Positions 41,313 to 52,400 of a stretch of 64,000 bases of DNA are shown here, one piece after another (positions within the stretch are counted from its first letter, which is position 1; every line of letters starts with the position of its first letter). Source of the DNA: Tetranychus cinnabarinus. Lineage: Eukaryota > Arthropoda > Arachnida > Trombidiformes > Tetranychidae. The notes under the pieces are model-generated. The model was not told the origin of the DNA. It saw only the letters and a list, made by a program, of their open reading frames with translations, and did no database searches. The position numbers were made by a program, and so were the translations under genes. Location: the NCBI GenBank assembly GCA_022266195.1, contig WHVY01000002.1, positions 3,983,001-4,047,000 on the forward strand. The letters run 5' to 3'.

Positions 41313-44300
41313 TCCTCCCTGACTTTATTTTCATGACTCCGTTCATGATATTTATAAACATTGGAGACGTGAGCAACTTTAACACCTTTATCTGTTTCGT
41401 ATTCGATAGTTTTTGGAATGCCAAGTTGGTATGATATTTTCATCACTTTGTAAGGTCCATCAATTTTTCGCTTGTTGTCTTTATAGCCAGATCTTACCAT
41501 TATCAAGTCATTGATTTGAAGTTTGATGCTTTTCATCTTTTTCTTTGTGAGGTTGTTCTTTCGGAACTTTGCAATTTCATCATCAGTGCGAGGAGTAGAA
41601 GGAGCTGGGGTTACATCGAATAATTTATCTGCTGGTAGAGTTACTGGTTTGCCATAGGCTTTCAATAATGGACTGCATCCAATAGTAACATTGTAGGATC
41701 TATTTGCATGGGATATAGCTGAGTCAAGAATTTGTTTCCAGTTGCCGCCTTTGCCAGTGTAAATCTTAATGTATTGTTTAATATCAGCCATTCTTCGCTC
41801 TATTAAACCGTTTGATGATGGATGGTATGGTGAAGAGTATCGTAAAGTGATACCTTTTTCTTTTGCCCAAGAAGTTATTTCTTTGGATGTAAAAGCGGTT
41901 CCATTATCGGAGACGATGACTTTCACTTGGTCAATGAAACGTAGTGATGAAAGGAACTTGATGACTGAAGCACTTTTCTCTCTCATGGCTTTACCATTAA
42001 GCAATCGAGTAGCTTCATCAATAACTAAAAGGAAAGAACGAGTAGTCTTGATCTTTTCACTTCGTTTAGCAAGCTCGCCAAAGTCGATATGTAAGGTATG
42101 GAAAGGAATTTTAGAAAGGGTAGAATTAATAGGAATATCAAGGTAACGTTTAGGTTTGAGGGTTTGGCATACATGACAAGATTTAACATAATCTAAAGTG
42201 TCTTTTTTCATGCCTTTCCAACGGAATCTAGCTCTTATTTTAATATAAGTTCGCCAGAAACCATCATGACCTCCTGATTCCGGATCATCATGATATGCTT
42301 GGAAAACTCTCAATGATTCACTTTTATTTATGAATTTAGGTTTATGGTTAATTTGTGTTTGCTGATGAACTGATGGATGATCGCTGATGGATCGATTGGA
42401 TTGATGGTTGAATGATGGATCTGAAGTATTACTAACAATCATACCATCAACAGGTACATCTAAACATAACCTAGACAAAGCATCAGCATCGGTTAGGAGT
42501 CTTCCTGGTCGATGGTTAATTTCAATATCGTAGGTTTGCAAGAATATTTGCCATCTTGCCAATCTACCTTTAGGCTCATCAATATTCATCAAATATTTAA
42601 GTGCAATATGGTCAGTGTTAACAATGAACTTTTGACCTTCAAGATAGGACCTGAAATATTTTATTGCCTTAATTACAGCAAGTGCCTCTTTATCAGTGGT
42701 ACTATAATTAACTTCATGTTTGGTAAATGTGTAGGATTGGTAACCAATTGGTTTCAATTGTTTGTTTTTGGGTTGAGATTTATCTCTTTGGTACAGAATG
42801 GAACCAGTGCCAAAATAACTAGCATCTGTACAAAGTTCATAAGGTAATAAAGGATTTGGCAAGCAAAGGATAGGATTATCTGTGATAATTTCCTTAAGTA
42901 AAGTAAATGCATTTTCACACTCAGTTGACCATTCAAATGGAACGTCTTTTTGTTTAAGTCTGTCCAGGGGTCTAACAATTTGAGCATAATTTTTAATGAA
43001 GGGTCTAAAGTGACCAGTTAATCCAGTGAATTTTCTTAAAGTGTGAATGTCTTTCGGTCTAGCCATGTTTCTAACTTTCTCAACACTCTCTTGCTTTGTT
43101 GTCTTAGTTTCACCATTTAATACTTTCCCTAAGAATTTCACTTCTCTTTTACAGAATTCAGATTTCTCTAGATTTATTATCATCTTAGCATCTGAAATTC
43201 TTCGGAGTACTTCGTATGTGAGCTTCGCACATTCGTTAAGATCATTGGATCCAACACAAATGTCATCGACATAAACACATACTTTTCTTAATGGCGTATT
43301 CAGATCACTAGAAATATTTTCAGAAAGCAAGTCACCTAGAATTTCTGTCATTCGGCGTTGGAATATAGCTGGACTATTCTTCCAACCGAATGGTAATCTA
43401 TTCCATTCATATTGACCGAACGGTGTCACAAAAGCACTAAATTTTCTTGTTTCAGGTGAAAGTTTAAGTTGCCAGAAGCCTTCTTTAAGATCAATTTTGG
43501 TAAAGTATTTACAACCACCAAAATTGTTAATTACAAAATCAATTAAAGGAAATGGAAAAGGATCTAATTCTGTTTCTTTATTAATATCTCTATAGTCTAT
43601 GCATAGCCTAAGATCACCATTCTCTTTTGTTGCGAGAGTGATCGGAGATGAATAAATGGAGTTAGAATTAGATATGATACCTTTCTTCAGTAACTCAGAT
43701 ATTTTATCTTGAGCCCATTGGTATCTAATTTTATTTAAAGGATAATATTTACGCTTAACAATCGCATGGTTTTCTTTAAGTTTGAAATCGACATAAGGAG
43801 TGTCAGTGTCAGGAAGCTGATGACTAACTATTTCAGGAAATTTTTGAATAACATCATCCTTGGATGATATCTTCTCTACTGTGTTGCATTGTCTATTCAC
43901 TAAATTACAATTCAACATTTGTAAGCCTAAACCTAATGGTCCTAAGCCATGTTTCCCTATTAGCACATCATAAGGCATATAAGACTTATCTACTACTCCG
44001 AATGATAATTCAGCACTTTTACCATAGACAGTAATGTTAAGTTTTGTTTCTTTTGAAACATTTGAGGTATTCCCACCAAAACCTCGAACAGAAAAGTTAC
44101 AATCAAAAATTGGGGAATTTATGAAATGACTTTTGTCAGATCTAATAAAATTAAAGTCAGAACCTGTATCTAGCAAACATGAGTTAATTGTACCATTGAT
44201 AATGGCTTCACACTTAGGATCGATGGGTTGCTTCATTAAAGGCAAGCTAACACTAACTGAAGGACTTAAATTTGATAATGGTATTGGCTGATGGGTTGTC

Positions 44301-45373
44301 GATGATGGACTGATGGTTGATGGTGATTGATTGATAGATGATGGGTGATGGGGTGATTGGATGGATAAGGACCCTGGGTTATCAGAAACATAAAGATTGT
44401 GGTTCGATCGACCATCGCGTTGCTTGCTAACCTTATGATCAGAAATAGACTTTTCATTCTTACCTTTTAGATGAAATGGTTTGTTGACTTTCAAGGGCTT
44501 CAGTTTTTCTAAAGATGACCTAAGCTGCTGTCTATCTGCAATGTCTTTGGCCAATAGTTGATTTTGAAGTTCCTCTGGAAGTCCCATCATAACACGGGTA
44601 ACAAAAGTGTCTTCGTCCAGATTAGGGTGCGCGACTTGTATCAATCTTTGCTTTTCATAGTAGTAGTCCATGAGAGATCCTCCACGATATTCCCATCTAT
44701 CTGCTGCTAAAGCTGTGGCAATTCGATTTTGTCCAAATGAACACAAAAAGGATTCTTTCCAAACTAACCAATCTTCTGGAACACCATCTCTTACCATTGA
44801 GTTGTACCATTTCGATGCGTTTCCATCTAAGTTTGCCTTTAAACCATTGATTTTTGATGCGTCTGTTGACCAACCATTATGAGCACATAACTTCTCGTAG
44901 GTGATCATCCACGTCTTGGCATCTTCAGTTTTTCCATCAAAAAGTGGAATGTCCAATTTTTGCACTCTTTTAGTAAGCGGCATAAAAGATTCTTTTAAAC
45001 AATTAATTGTAGCGTTGAAAGCCTCTTGTTGAGCACGGAGCATTTCCGTCACAGTTACCATTATAGATGATTCCAATGTTGGTGTAGAATTAGAAACACT
45101 GGGAGATTCGTCAACCTCGCTGGTATCACCAAACACATTGTCCACGTAAGGCACTGCTTGCTCATTAGTCAAGGTAACACAAATGGTTCTTGTTCTAACA
45201 AGATTTTCTACGGCTGTAGCTACTGCACTTTTATCTAAAATAACTTGATGATTGTTCAGTGCTTGATGTTCCTCATCAAGGAGAGTCCACTCTGATGAAT
45301 TTGGTAGTTGATACCTTTGTAAAACAACTCCTTCATCAGTACGCACAAAATTAAATTTAATTTTAACAGACAT
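41294..45373 (-). CDS. Gag-Pol polyprotein of the gypsy element
   Basis: This 1359-residue single frame makes the capsid-like Gag and the replication enzymes. A Gag-like segment lies at about 140-290 (FDGKTEDAKTWMITYEKLC, ASKWYNSMVRDG). The protease has LLDTGSDFNFI (about 402). RT has CIDYRDINKETELDPFPFP (about 585) and YVDDICVGS (about 702). RNase H has ELCTDASYFGTGS and TDKEALAVI. The integrase zinc domain ends in CHVCQTL, and the core has HIDFGEL (about 1096), VSDNGTAF (about 1152) and GLIERRMAD (about 1190), a D-35-E spacing. No CCHC zinc knuckle is present; a Ser/Pro/His/Gln-rich linker stands in its place. The ATG is the last bases of the primer-binding site and the stop lies inside the 3' LTR. 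All catalytic residues are intact, so the copy looks competent. Confidence 0.95.
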   Translation of the reverse strand: MSVKIKFNFVRTDEGVVLQRYQLPNSSEWTLLDEEHQALNNHQVILDKSAVATAVENLVRTRTICVTLTNEQAVPYVDNVFGDTSEVDESPSVSNSTPTLESSIMVTVTEMLRAQQEAFNATINCLKESFMPLTKRVQKLDIPLFDGKTEDAKTWMITYEKLCAHNGWSTDASKINGLKANLDGNASKWYNSMVRDGVPEDWLVWKESFLCSFGQNRIATALAADRWEYRGGSLMDYYYEKQRLIQVAHPNLDEDTFVTRVMMGLPEELQNQLLAKDIADRQQLRSSLEKLKPLKVNKPFHLKGKNEKSISDHKVSKQRDGRSNHNLYVSDNPGSLSIQSPHHPSSINQSPSTISPSSTTHQPIPLSNLSPSVSVSLPLMKQPIDPKCEAIINGTINSCLLDTGSDFNFIRSDKSHFINSPIFDCNFSVRGFGGNTSNVSKETKLNITVYGKSAELSFGVVDKSYMPYDVLIGKHGLGPLGLGLQMLNCNLVNRQCNTVEKISSKDDVIQKFPEIVSHQLPDTDTPYVDFKLKENHAIVKRKYYPLNKIRYQWAQDKISELLKKGIISNSNSIYSSPITLATKENGDLRLCIDYRDINKETELDPFPFPLIDFVINNFGGCKYFTKIDLKEGFWQLKLSPETRKFSAFVTPFGQYEWNRLPFGWKNSPAIFQRRMTEILGDLLSENISSDLNTPLRKVCVYVDDICVGSNDLNECAKLTYEVLRRISDAKMIINLEKSEFCKREVKFLGKVLNGETKTTKQESVEKVRNMARPKDIHTLRKFTGLTGHFRPFIKNYAQIVRPLDRLKQKDVPFEWSTECENAFTLLKEIITDNPILCLPNPLLPYELCTDASYFGTGSILYQRDKSQPKNKQLKPIGYQSYTFTKHEVNYSTTDKEALAVIKAIKYFRSYLEGQKFIVNTDHIALKYLMNIDEPKGRLARWQIFLQTYDIEINHRPGRLLTDADALSRLCLDVPVDGMIVSNTSDPSFNHQSNRSISDHPSVHQQTQINHKPKFINKSESLRVFQAYHDDPESGGHDGFWRTYIKIRARFRWKGMKKDTLDYVKSCHVCQTLKPKRYLDIPINSTLSKIPFHTLHIDFGELAKRSEKIKTTRSFLLVIDEATRLLNGKAMREKSASVIKFLSSLRFIDQVKVIVSDNGTAFTSKEITSWAKEKGITLRYSSPYHPSSNGLIERRMADIKQYIKIYTGKGGNWKQILDSAISHANRSYNVTIGCSPLLKAYGKPVTLPADKLFDVTPAPSTPRTDDEIAKFRKNNLTKKKMKSIKLQINDLIMVRSGYKDNKRKIDGPYKVMKISYQLGIPKTIEYETDKGVKVAHVSNVYKYHERSHENKVREDVMSHS
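41313..41320 (-). promoter_or_regulatory. Polypurine tract of the gypsy element
   Basis: On the minus strand AGGGAGGA abuts the 3' LTR, the expected plus-strand primer. It is also part of the gag-pol reading frame. Confidence 0.8.
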
Positions 45374-45389
45374 CCTGTCGACTGCGCCA
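45372..45389 (-). promoter_or_regulatory. Primer-binding site, complementary to tRNA-Ser 3' end
   Basis: Three bases after the 5' LTR the minus strand reads TGGCGCAGTCGACAGGAT. This fits the complement of a serine tRNA 3' end (acceptor strand CGACTGC, discriminator G, CCA), as recalled from insect tRNA-Ser. Its last two bases are the A and T of the gag-pol start codon. Confidence 0.85.
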
Positions 45390-45392
45390 GAA

Positions 45393-45955
45393 TGTTGTGT
45401 CCCAAAATCAAGAAAATAAAATAATCAAAAGAAATGAAAGGTTGGAAACACAACACAAGTGTAAACTTAGTGTAAAGCAAAAAGTAAAGTTTAATTGAAA
45501 TCAAAAACTAATGTTTACGGGTTGAAGGTTAGTGAAACTCTCAAAGTGAGCTCTCAAACTGACAGTGGACTCTGACTTAAGTTTGGTCAGTTCGGGTTTA
45601 AATAGGGAAAATTAGGAAGTGAAATATGGTGTACAAATGTGTAAAGGAATACAACGGACGGAAATGAAGACAAGTGGTCATAGCCTGAGGGCAAGTTAAG
45701 GAGAAGAGATTGGTACAATAAAGTAGCTTATTGGATTAGGAAAAGAATGTGAAAGTCGTTAAGCTAAGTAATTATCTCAACGGAAAATTGTGAATAGAAG
45801 AAGAAGATTTGAATTAAGTATTACAATTATTATTGTTAAACTAGTTAAGTACTGATCGATGGAAGACTGATGGAGTGATAGGCTGATGTGCGATTGATGG
45901 GTTATCGGTGATGGGTTGATGGAAGAATCCAAAAATTCAAGAGTGGGACATAACA
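45393..45955 (-). repeat. 5' LTR of the gypsy element (right copy)
   Basis: 563 bases, read as identical to the left copy throughout. It should carry the promoter that drives transcription leftwards. Confidence 0.95.
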
Positions 45956-46405
45956 CTTCATTTTTTCATTTTCCATTCTCATTTCAACCGAGTCTGGTTA
46001 AGCCAAAAGTCAATAATTTTCAACCTAACAAAGTCACTCTCTCTGCATCAAGTATTGCTTCTAGTTGAGGTACTCTCGTTGAGATTGATAATCATTTGAA
46101 TTTTCATTAAATGTAACAAAGTCTCAATCAAATCAGACTGTTGAACAATTGCATGATGCCATGAGTTTAAATATCAGCATTTGCATCTTCATTATCATCT
46201 AAATCCATAATCATGATCATCATTTTCATCAATTTTCCATTCTCATTTCAACCGAGTCTGGTTAAGCCAAAAGTCAAAAATTTTCAACCTAACAGAGTCA
46301 CTCTCTCTGCATCAAGTATTGCTTCAAGTTGAGGTACAACCGGTAAGATTGACAGCCATTTAAATTTTCATTTGATTTTCATTGAATGTAACTAAATCTG
46401 AATCT

Positions 46406-49400
46406 GAGAAAATTAACGAAATAAAAGGTAAAATGAGAGAAAGAAGAAAAAAGAAAATGGAAAAATATTAAATGTAAATATCCAAATAAGTCCCATTAAT
46501 GCAAATCATTTTAGCTTGTTAAATGCATTTCTGGATGATGCTTATCAAGTCTTAATGTAAATGGATTGAAGATGGTAAAGTCTGCCAAGAAGAAGAAGGT
46601 GAATAAATTGTGTTATTAAATTAATTGTTGACAAAAGTATAAATAAGGTTAAATATGAGTCGAAAGGTAAATAACTGTAATACCAATTGTGATTAAAGGT
46701 TGGCTTCCTAAGGGTAAATGGTAACTGAATACCATTGTATTTGTTCAACACTGAATTTACATTAAAACTCTTTCTCTTGCAACCTCAATCAAATGGCTTT
46801 AATTGTGAATCAACTTTAATTCAATTGGATCAATAAACAGATTTACCTAAATTATTACCATCAACAATGTTGCTCCTTGTCTAACCAATTATCAAGTTTG
46901 TCCCTTTAACCTTTCAATATTCAACCTTTTTCCCCATTTATTTGTTCAACTTGTTCAAACAGAGAAAAGGTTTTGTCTTTTTACTTGATCTATTACTGGA
47001 AACCCTTCAACTTTTAACCTTAATATTAATTCACAAAACGATATATGAAACGTTCCCTAACCTCTCAGCATCTCAGTTGAACATTGTAAATGCATATTGA
47101 ACCCTTTGCTGTTGAAACTATTATTTATTTTCATCTTTTGTTTCTCCTTTAATCTTTTCCTTTTCACCCAAAATTTGACTCACAAAATTGAAAATGATAA
47201 AATAAGATGAAAAAACATTGACATTTTATATGCAATCATCTTTGTTTAGTTTCAAATTTTCCTCTTCTTCTTCTTCTTCAGTTGCATTACCTTTTGAGTT
47301 CAAATTTTTATAGCAATAATGTTGAATCAAATTCCAGGATTGGACCAAAAGTACAAAAATAACTAAAGACTAAAAGAGAAAAAAAAACTTCATGGAAAAT
47401 GTACATTTCAGTTTTCTTCAAATCTTTTTTTTCGTCCAAAAATTTTCAATAACTTATTCAAGCTTTCCATTTCTTTCACCTTTGAGGTTACACATCTTTG
47501 GTTTTACATATTGAACGATCTCTTGTGAATAACAGTCGAACTCTACAGTCAAGAATCGATGAGTTAAGAACAAGAAATTTTCTAAAAATAACTGTTCAAA
47601 CAAGTTCGACTAATATCAATGTTCAATAAAAGGCAAACCTGCAACTTGTATTAATTCATTTGTTTTGCTTGAAAAGACTTTTTTTCATTTCGAGAAGATT
47701 GAAAGATCTTTACAACTGGAAACTTGAAACTCGCATTTTCTCCATCAATAAGTCGATTCCAATTATTTGCATTTCAATCAACTTAAAATAATGAACCATT
47801 GAAATTGTAGACTGTATAATAGGACACCAAACTCGAAGTTTTTTGTCCAACATTTTCTTTTCATTTCAGATTTCTTTTTCCCTTCCCTGAACCAGAAAAC
47901 AAAACAAGGTACAGGAAAAGAAGGCGAAATGATATGCAGAGAGACAAAAAATGGCATTACATGAAACAGTAAAAACAAAAAAAAGAGTAAAAAAGGTTCA
48001 CCTTGAGAAGAAAAAAGTAAGAAGAAAATATGAAACAGAATATTTGAGTGAAAGTGAAACCAAAGGAATGAAATGAAAAGATTCGTAACCCATGAACATT
48101 ATAACTCAACTGGAATAGCCAAAAACTGTATGAAATCGCAAAAGATAAAACCATAAAGATGATGAAGATGATAAAGGAACAGCAAAAAAAGAGAAAATTG
48201 AAACAAAAAAAAAGTTTTCCTTTTCCATGTTTGCAAGTGGAAAAAGTAATCTGATTCAAGAAAATTTCATTTCCAAATTTTAATAACATTGAGCGAAACA
48301 AAAGTCTTTTCAATTGATATGCTTTTAAACGGTAAAATTGCAAAAGTTTATTTAATTGTCGATTTTGTCATTTTCATCAAAATGTCATTTCATTAATTTT
48401 TGCTCGAGAAATGCTTCGAATATCAAATTTTCATTTTTCGCCAAAATTTCATTTTCGTTGTTTATTATTATTGTTATTACCTTTATCTGGTCATAAAAAG
48501 TGTACTTATTAAGCAAAATGTTGGAAATGATGAAAATGGCAAAACTTTATTTCTTCATTATCCAACCGATTCTGCTTCATTATCTGAATTTCATCCTCTC
48601 ATCATTCTCATCATTTTTACGTCAAAACTCGTTTCTCATCTAAAACTATGAATCTTTTTTTCTCTAAGAATCTCGAGTTTTCTCAAAGCTTTGGTGGTTA
48701 CATGGGAAAGAAGAGAAAATCTTGAAACTCTCAGCTTTCATGGTGATAAAGTTATGAATTTTTTTACTTTTATCGTTTTTCTTGCACACTCTTGTTGCTA
48801 TAAAAATGGATGGGAATCACGATCGTACAATATTGCATTATAATTGGAAACTGTTCAATGTTCAACTTTAAAAATTTATCTTTACTCGAAACTTCTTTAT
48901 CGCTGTTAACCTTGTTTCCTTTTTTGCTTAATCCTTTTCGAGTTTAGTTTGGCCGCAAAAAAAGTAAAATTAAATGTTGATCAATTTATAAATTTTTTCG
49001 AGTTTTTTGTTTTTTCCAAAAATTTGCAGAAAATTTTGTCCAATTGAAGAATGAGAAATATTTGAAACAAGTTCGTGTTAATGGCTGTGAAAATGATAGT
49101 TGCATTATTGTGTTATTACATTATTGTTTATTTGATTATTTACTTATTATTGTGTTGTGTTACCTTACTGAACAGTATACTTGGTTAACTTGAAAACAAT
49201 TACTGTTGGTTAACAATTTGTGAACAGTTATGCGGTCAAATTGTTTTATAATAGTTGCTCCAGAAAACAAGAGCAAATCATGACCATTGTTGAACCATTT
49301 CAATTGATTAAAAGTTTACGATTCCATCCAAATTGCTTCCAACCCTTTTCGTGATTAAATTTTTTCCTTTTTTTGTCCTTCGCTCTTCACCATTTCACAA

Positions 49401-52400
49401 AAATCTCGACTGAAATTTACGTCATTTTCTGTCGAGACTATCAATTCTCAAAACTATCCATTTTATTAGTTTAAATTGAGTTCTGAGTTTCGAAAAATTT
49501 GACCGAAAATGGAAAATTTTTCGACGAATAAACTTGAAAGATTTTTTTATAAAATTTCGAAAATTTAGTTTTTCGTTTGCAAAAATTTTCTTGTTTCTTC
49601 GAGTAATTTTTAGCTAATTTTAACGGGAAAATTCGAGCTTTCAAATTGAAATTTAATATGGAATCGCGAAAAATCTCTGTTTTCATGAAAACGGTTCGAA
49701 GTTTCGTTGATGCGATTAAAGCACTTTAATCATGATCAATAGAAAGTTGATCAATCAAATTGAAATTGAAAGGAATTTAAGATTAAATTGTTCATTTTAT
49801 TCATCTTAATCAAGCATTTGGATGAAACTTTTCCTTCCCATTCATCTGATTAACTTGAAAGCCCAAATTAAAAGGTTAATATGGAGAGGAAAATGTTGAA
49901 GATTTGTTATTAGTTTAATGAAAAGTTTGATAATTTGAAAATTGCTTTAAATTATCGATTAAAGTTAAAAGTTAAAGATGAAAATTTTTTCAGGAAAATG
50001 TTTAAGTCAACAAATGGAATGAAGCTGATGCAAAAGGAATGTAAATTGAAAGGATTGAAGAGAAGGAAGAAGAAGAAAAGAGATGAAAATTTGAGTTTGA
50101 ATGATTTATTGAAGCTTATTTAATGAACCATTCAATTTAAATAAAGTTTGAATCTCGTTACGAACTTTTCAGTTTACATTTTTGCTTCATCTTCCTTCAT
50201 CTGTTTCATTTATCAATGGCAAACCAACAACCAACAATGTCAATTCAAGTTAATTAGTTTTCAATATTATTGACAATTTGCCTTTCAATTTTGTTTACAT
50301 TGAAATGGAAAAAGATTCCTGCCAAGACAAAACTGAGAAAACATGCAAATTTCAATGATTCAGTTTCAATCATGTTTCATGGTTAAACGCTCAAATGATT
50401 TTAATATTTACTTTTCATTCAAACCTTTTTCTCGCTACTTTTCACTTTTCCGTTGATTGTGGTTTAGCTGTGATTAAATGATTACAAAATTTTGTTATTA
50501 AATAACTTTGTACCTAAAAGTGTGGAAAAAGTGTGGAAAGGATTGAGAGAGAAAATTTGTTTACTCTTGATTGCAATTTAATTACATTTTAATCTTGAAA
50601 ATCCATCAAAAGGAGGTTAACGGTTATTAAATGAATCTCATTTGGAGGTCTTTTTTCACTCTTATATTCACAGATTGGCTCATGGTGTGAGCAAGCAGCT
50701 ATTTTAGATATTGATTAAAAGGTGAAATTGTCGGAAATGTTTAACTTGTGTGACTTCATGTTTCATGGAAAATGTTGAAATTGTTCATTTTCTCACTCAA
50801 ATTGTCAATGTTATGATTGGCTTTGGAAGAAGGTTCAATCCACTCGACTCTTTGATGTAATACTTTTTAACTTTGCACAGGTGATGGTGCTTTGTTTTTA
50901 CACTGGATAAGGAAATGGATTGTCGAGTTGAAATGGGCTTGTTTAAGAGGATAAAATTTCAATGGTGAAGGGTTGATGGTGAGAAAAAGGTTAACAGAAG
51001 ATCAATCAATGTCAAAACAGATTCACTTTCAATATTTTCACTTGACAGGGACGCAATTTGAGTTGATTGAGTGTTCAGTTTCAACCCAGGCCAACACTGT
51101 ACAACAGTTGATTCCAGGTAGCAGATGGACTGAGAGATTTAAGGTAAAGGTGGGATTGGTACAAACAGATATCAACAAGGCTCAGACTGTAAGCCAAAGT
51201 ATTTTAAATTATCACACAAAGCAAATCTTGAAATCCTCTAATGAGTGTCAAGTTAAACGGTAAACACATTAAGGCAACAGTACAAATTACAGAGTCTGAG
51301 ACCAGCCAACGGACTTCTTAATCATCATAAGTTATGAAAGGACAATTTTTCAGATCTTTCAGCCAATGGATTAGTTTTGAGAAAAATTTGGTTATCTTTT
51401 CAAAGTTAAGAGTTATGAACATGTGACTAACATTCGTAGATCAGAAAAAAATTTCACTCTGAAAATGACCTCCAAATGTCTGTTCGAGGTCAAATAATGG
51501 ATTTAACTTGAATGAACTTGAGCGTTCAAACTTATGGTTCTTCAATATCAGCTTCATCTTTACAAGAAACGAATTCCGAACTTGGAACTTATTTTTAGAT
51601 GAATTTCTCTCAAATGATTCTTCAACTCGTACTTCTACTCTTTCCTCACAAAATAAATTCACATTTTATGATAGCAACATTTAATGATTTAGCTTTCCAT
51701 CAATTTAACTTGAGTTTACTCATTTAGTGAGCAACATCTTTACAATGTCGATTGATAAGCTGACAATTCAATCTTATCCAATGAATCGGCCAGAAATGAT
51801 TAATCAATCACAACTTCAACTCTCCAACAATAATTTTGTTCAACCTTCTTGCTTTTGCAGTAAAGAAACAATTTTCAACTTTTGTCAAAAAGCATAAAAT
51901 TGCACAAGAAATGGACATTTACCAATGAATGGTTTTCAATGAAATGTTTAAAAATGAATTGCCATCGACTGTCAACTTGCAGGTTCAACTTACTTTTCAA
52001 CTCCCAGTGTAACTCGTGAATTAGTGGTCAGTGCATATGAGAATTGATCTTCTCTTGGGTTGGATAAAATGATGTATATGATACTTGATACAATCCATCA
52101 AAAAGAAGACAAGCCAAGAAGAAGAAGAAGAAAAAACGATGAAAGTGAAATTATAATGAGGCCCAGTAAGAAGGCGACCAAAAGAAAAGTTGAGATAAGA
52201 GTAAAAAGATAAAGATTAGATAAAACTGAATAAGGAACATCTGAACATTTGAAGGAAAAAAAGGATTCACTAAGAATCAAAAGAATCCTCAAGGGAGTGA
52301 AAAAGACTGTTAAAAGGTTGAAAACATTTCTCTCTCTTCATCATCTTCCATTTGAATTCGAAGCAGAACTTTTTTTTTCGAAGCGCAAAAGAAAAAGATT

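Larger units (their letters stand above)
40750..45955 (-). mobile_element. Complete Ty3/gypsy LTR retrotransposon, minus orientation
   Basis: The element is 5206 bases with two 563-base LTRs, both beginning TG and ending CA and reading as identical. It is flanked by the 5-bp target duplication CTTCA (40,745-40,749 and 45,956-45,960). One uninterrupted gag-pol frame spans the whole internal region in the order gag, protease, RT, RNase H, integrase, which is the Ty3/gypsy order. No envelope gene. A tRNA-Ser primer site is known for the mag and 17.6/297 groups; I do not assign a clade. It lies downstream of the K2P channel exon, probably in its intron and opposite in sense. Confidence 0.96.
40624..46405. 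repeat. 275-bp tandem duplication, split by the gypsy insertion
   Basis: The unit starts at AATGTAACTAAATCTGAATC and includes CATGATGCC, AATATCAGCATTT and CCGAGTCTGGTTAAGCC. Unit 1 is 40,624-40,749 continued at 45,961-46,108. Unit 2 is 46,109-46,383, and a short third start follows to about 46,405. The units differ by substitutions and small indels, so the duplication is older than the retrotransposon that interrupts unit 1. Confidence 0.85.

Noticed and set aside
50973..51263. Possible exon between an acceptor-like CTTGACAG and a donor-like TTCCAGGTAG
   Set aside because: The translation does not continue the potassium channel filter and matches no family; the splice-like strings are common at this composition.
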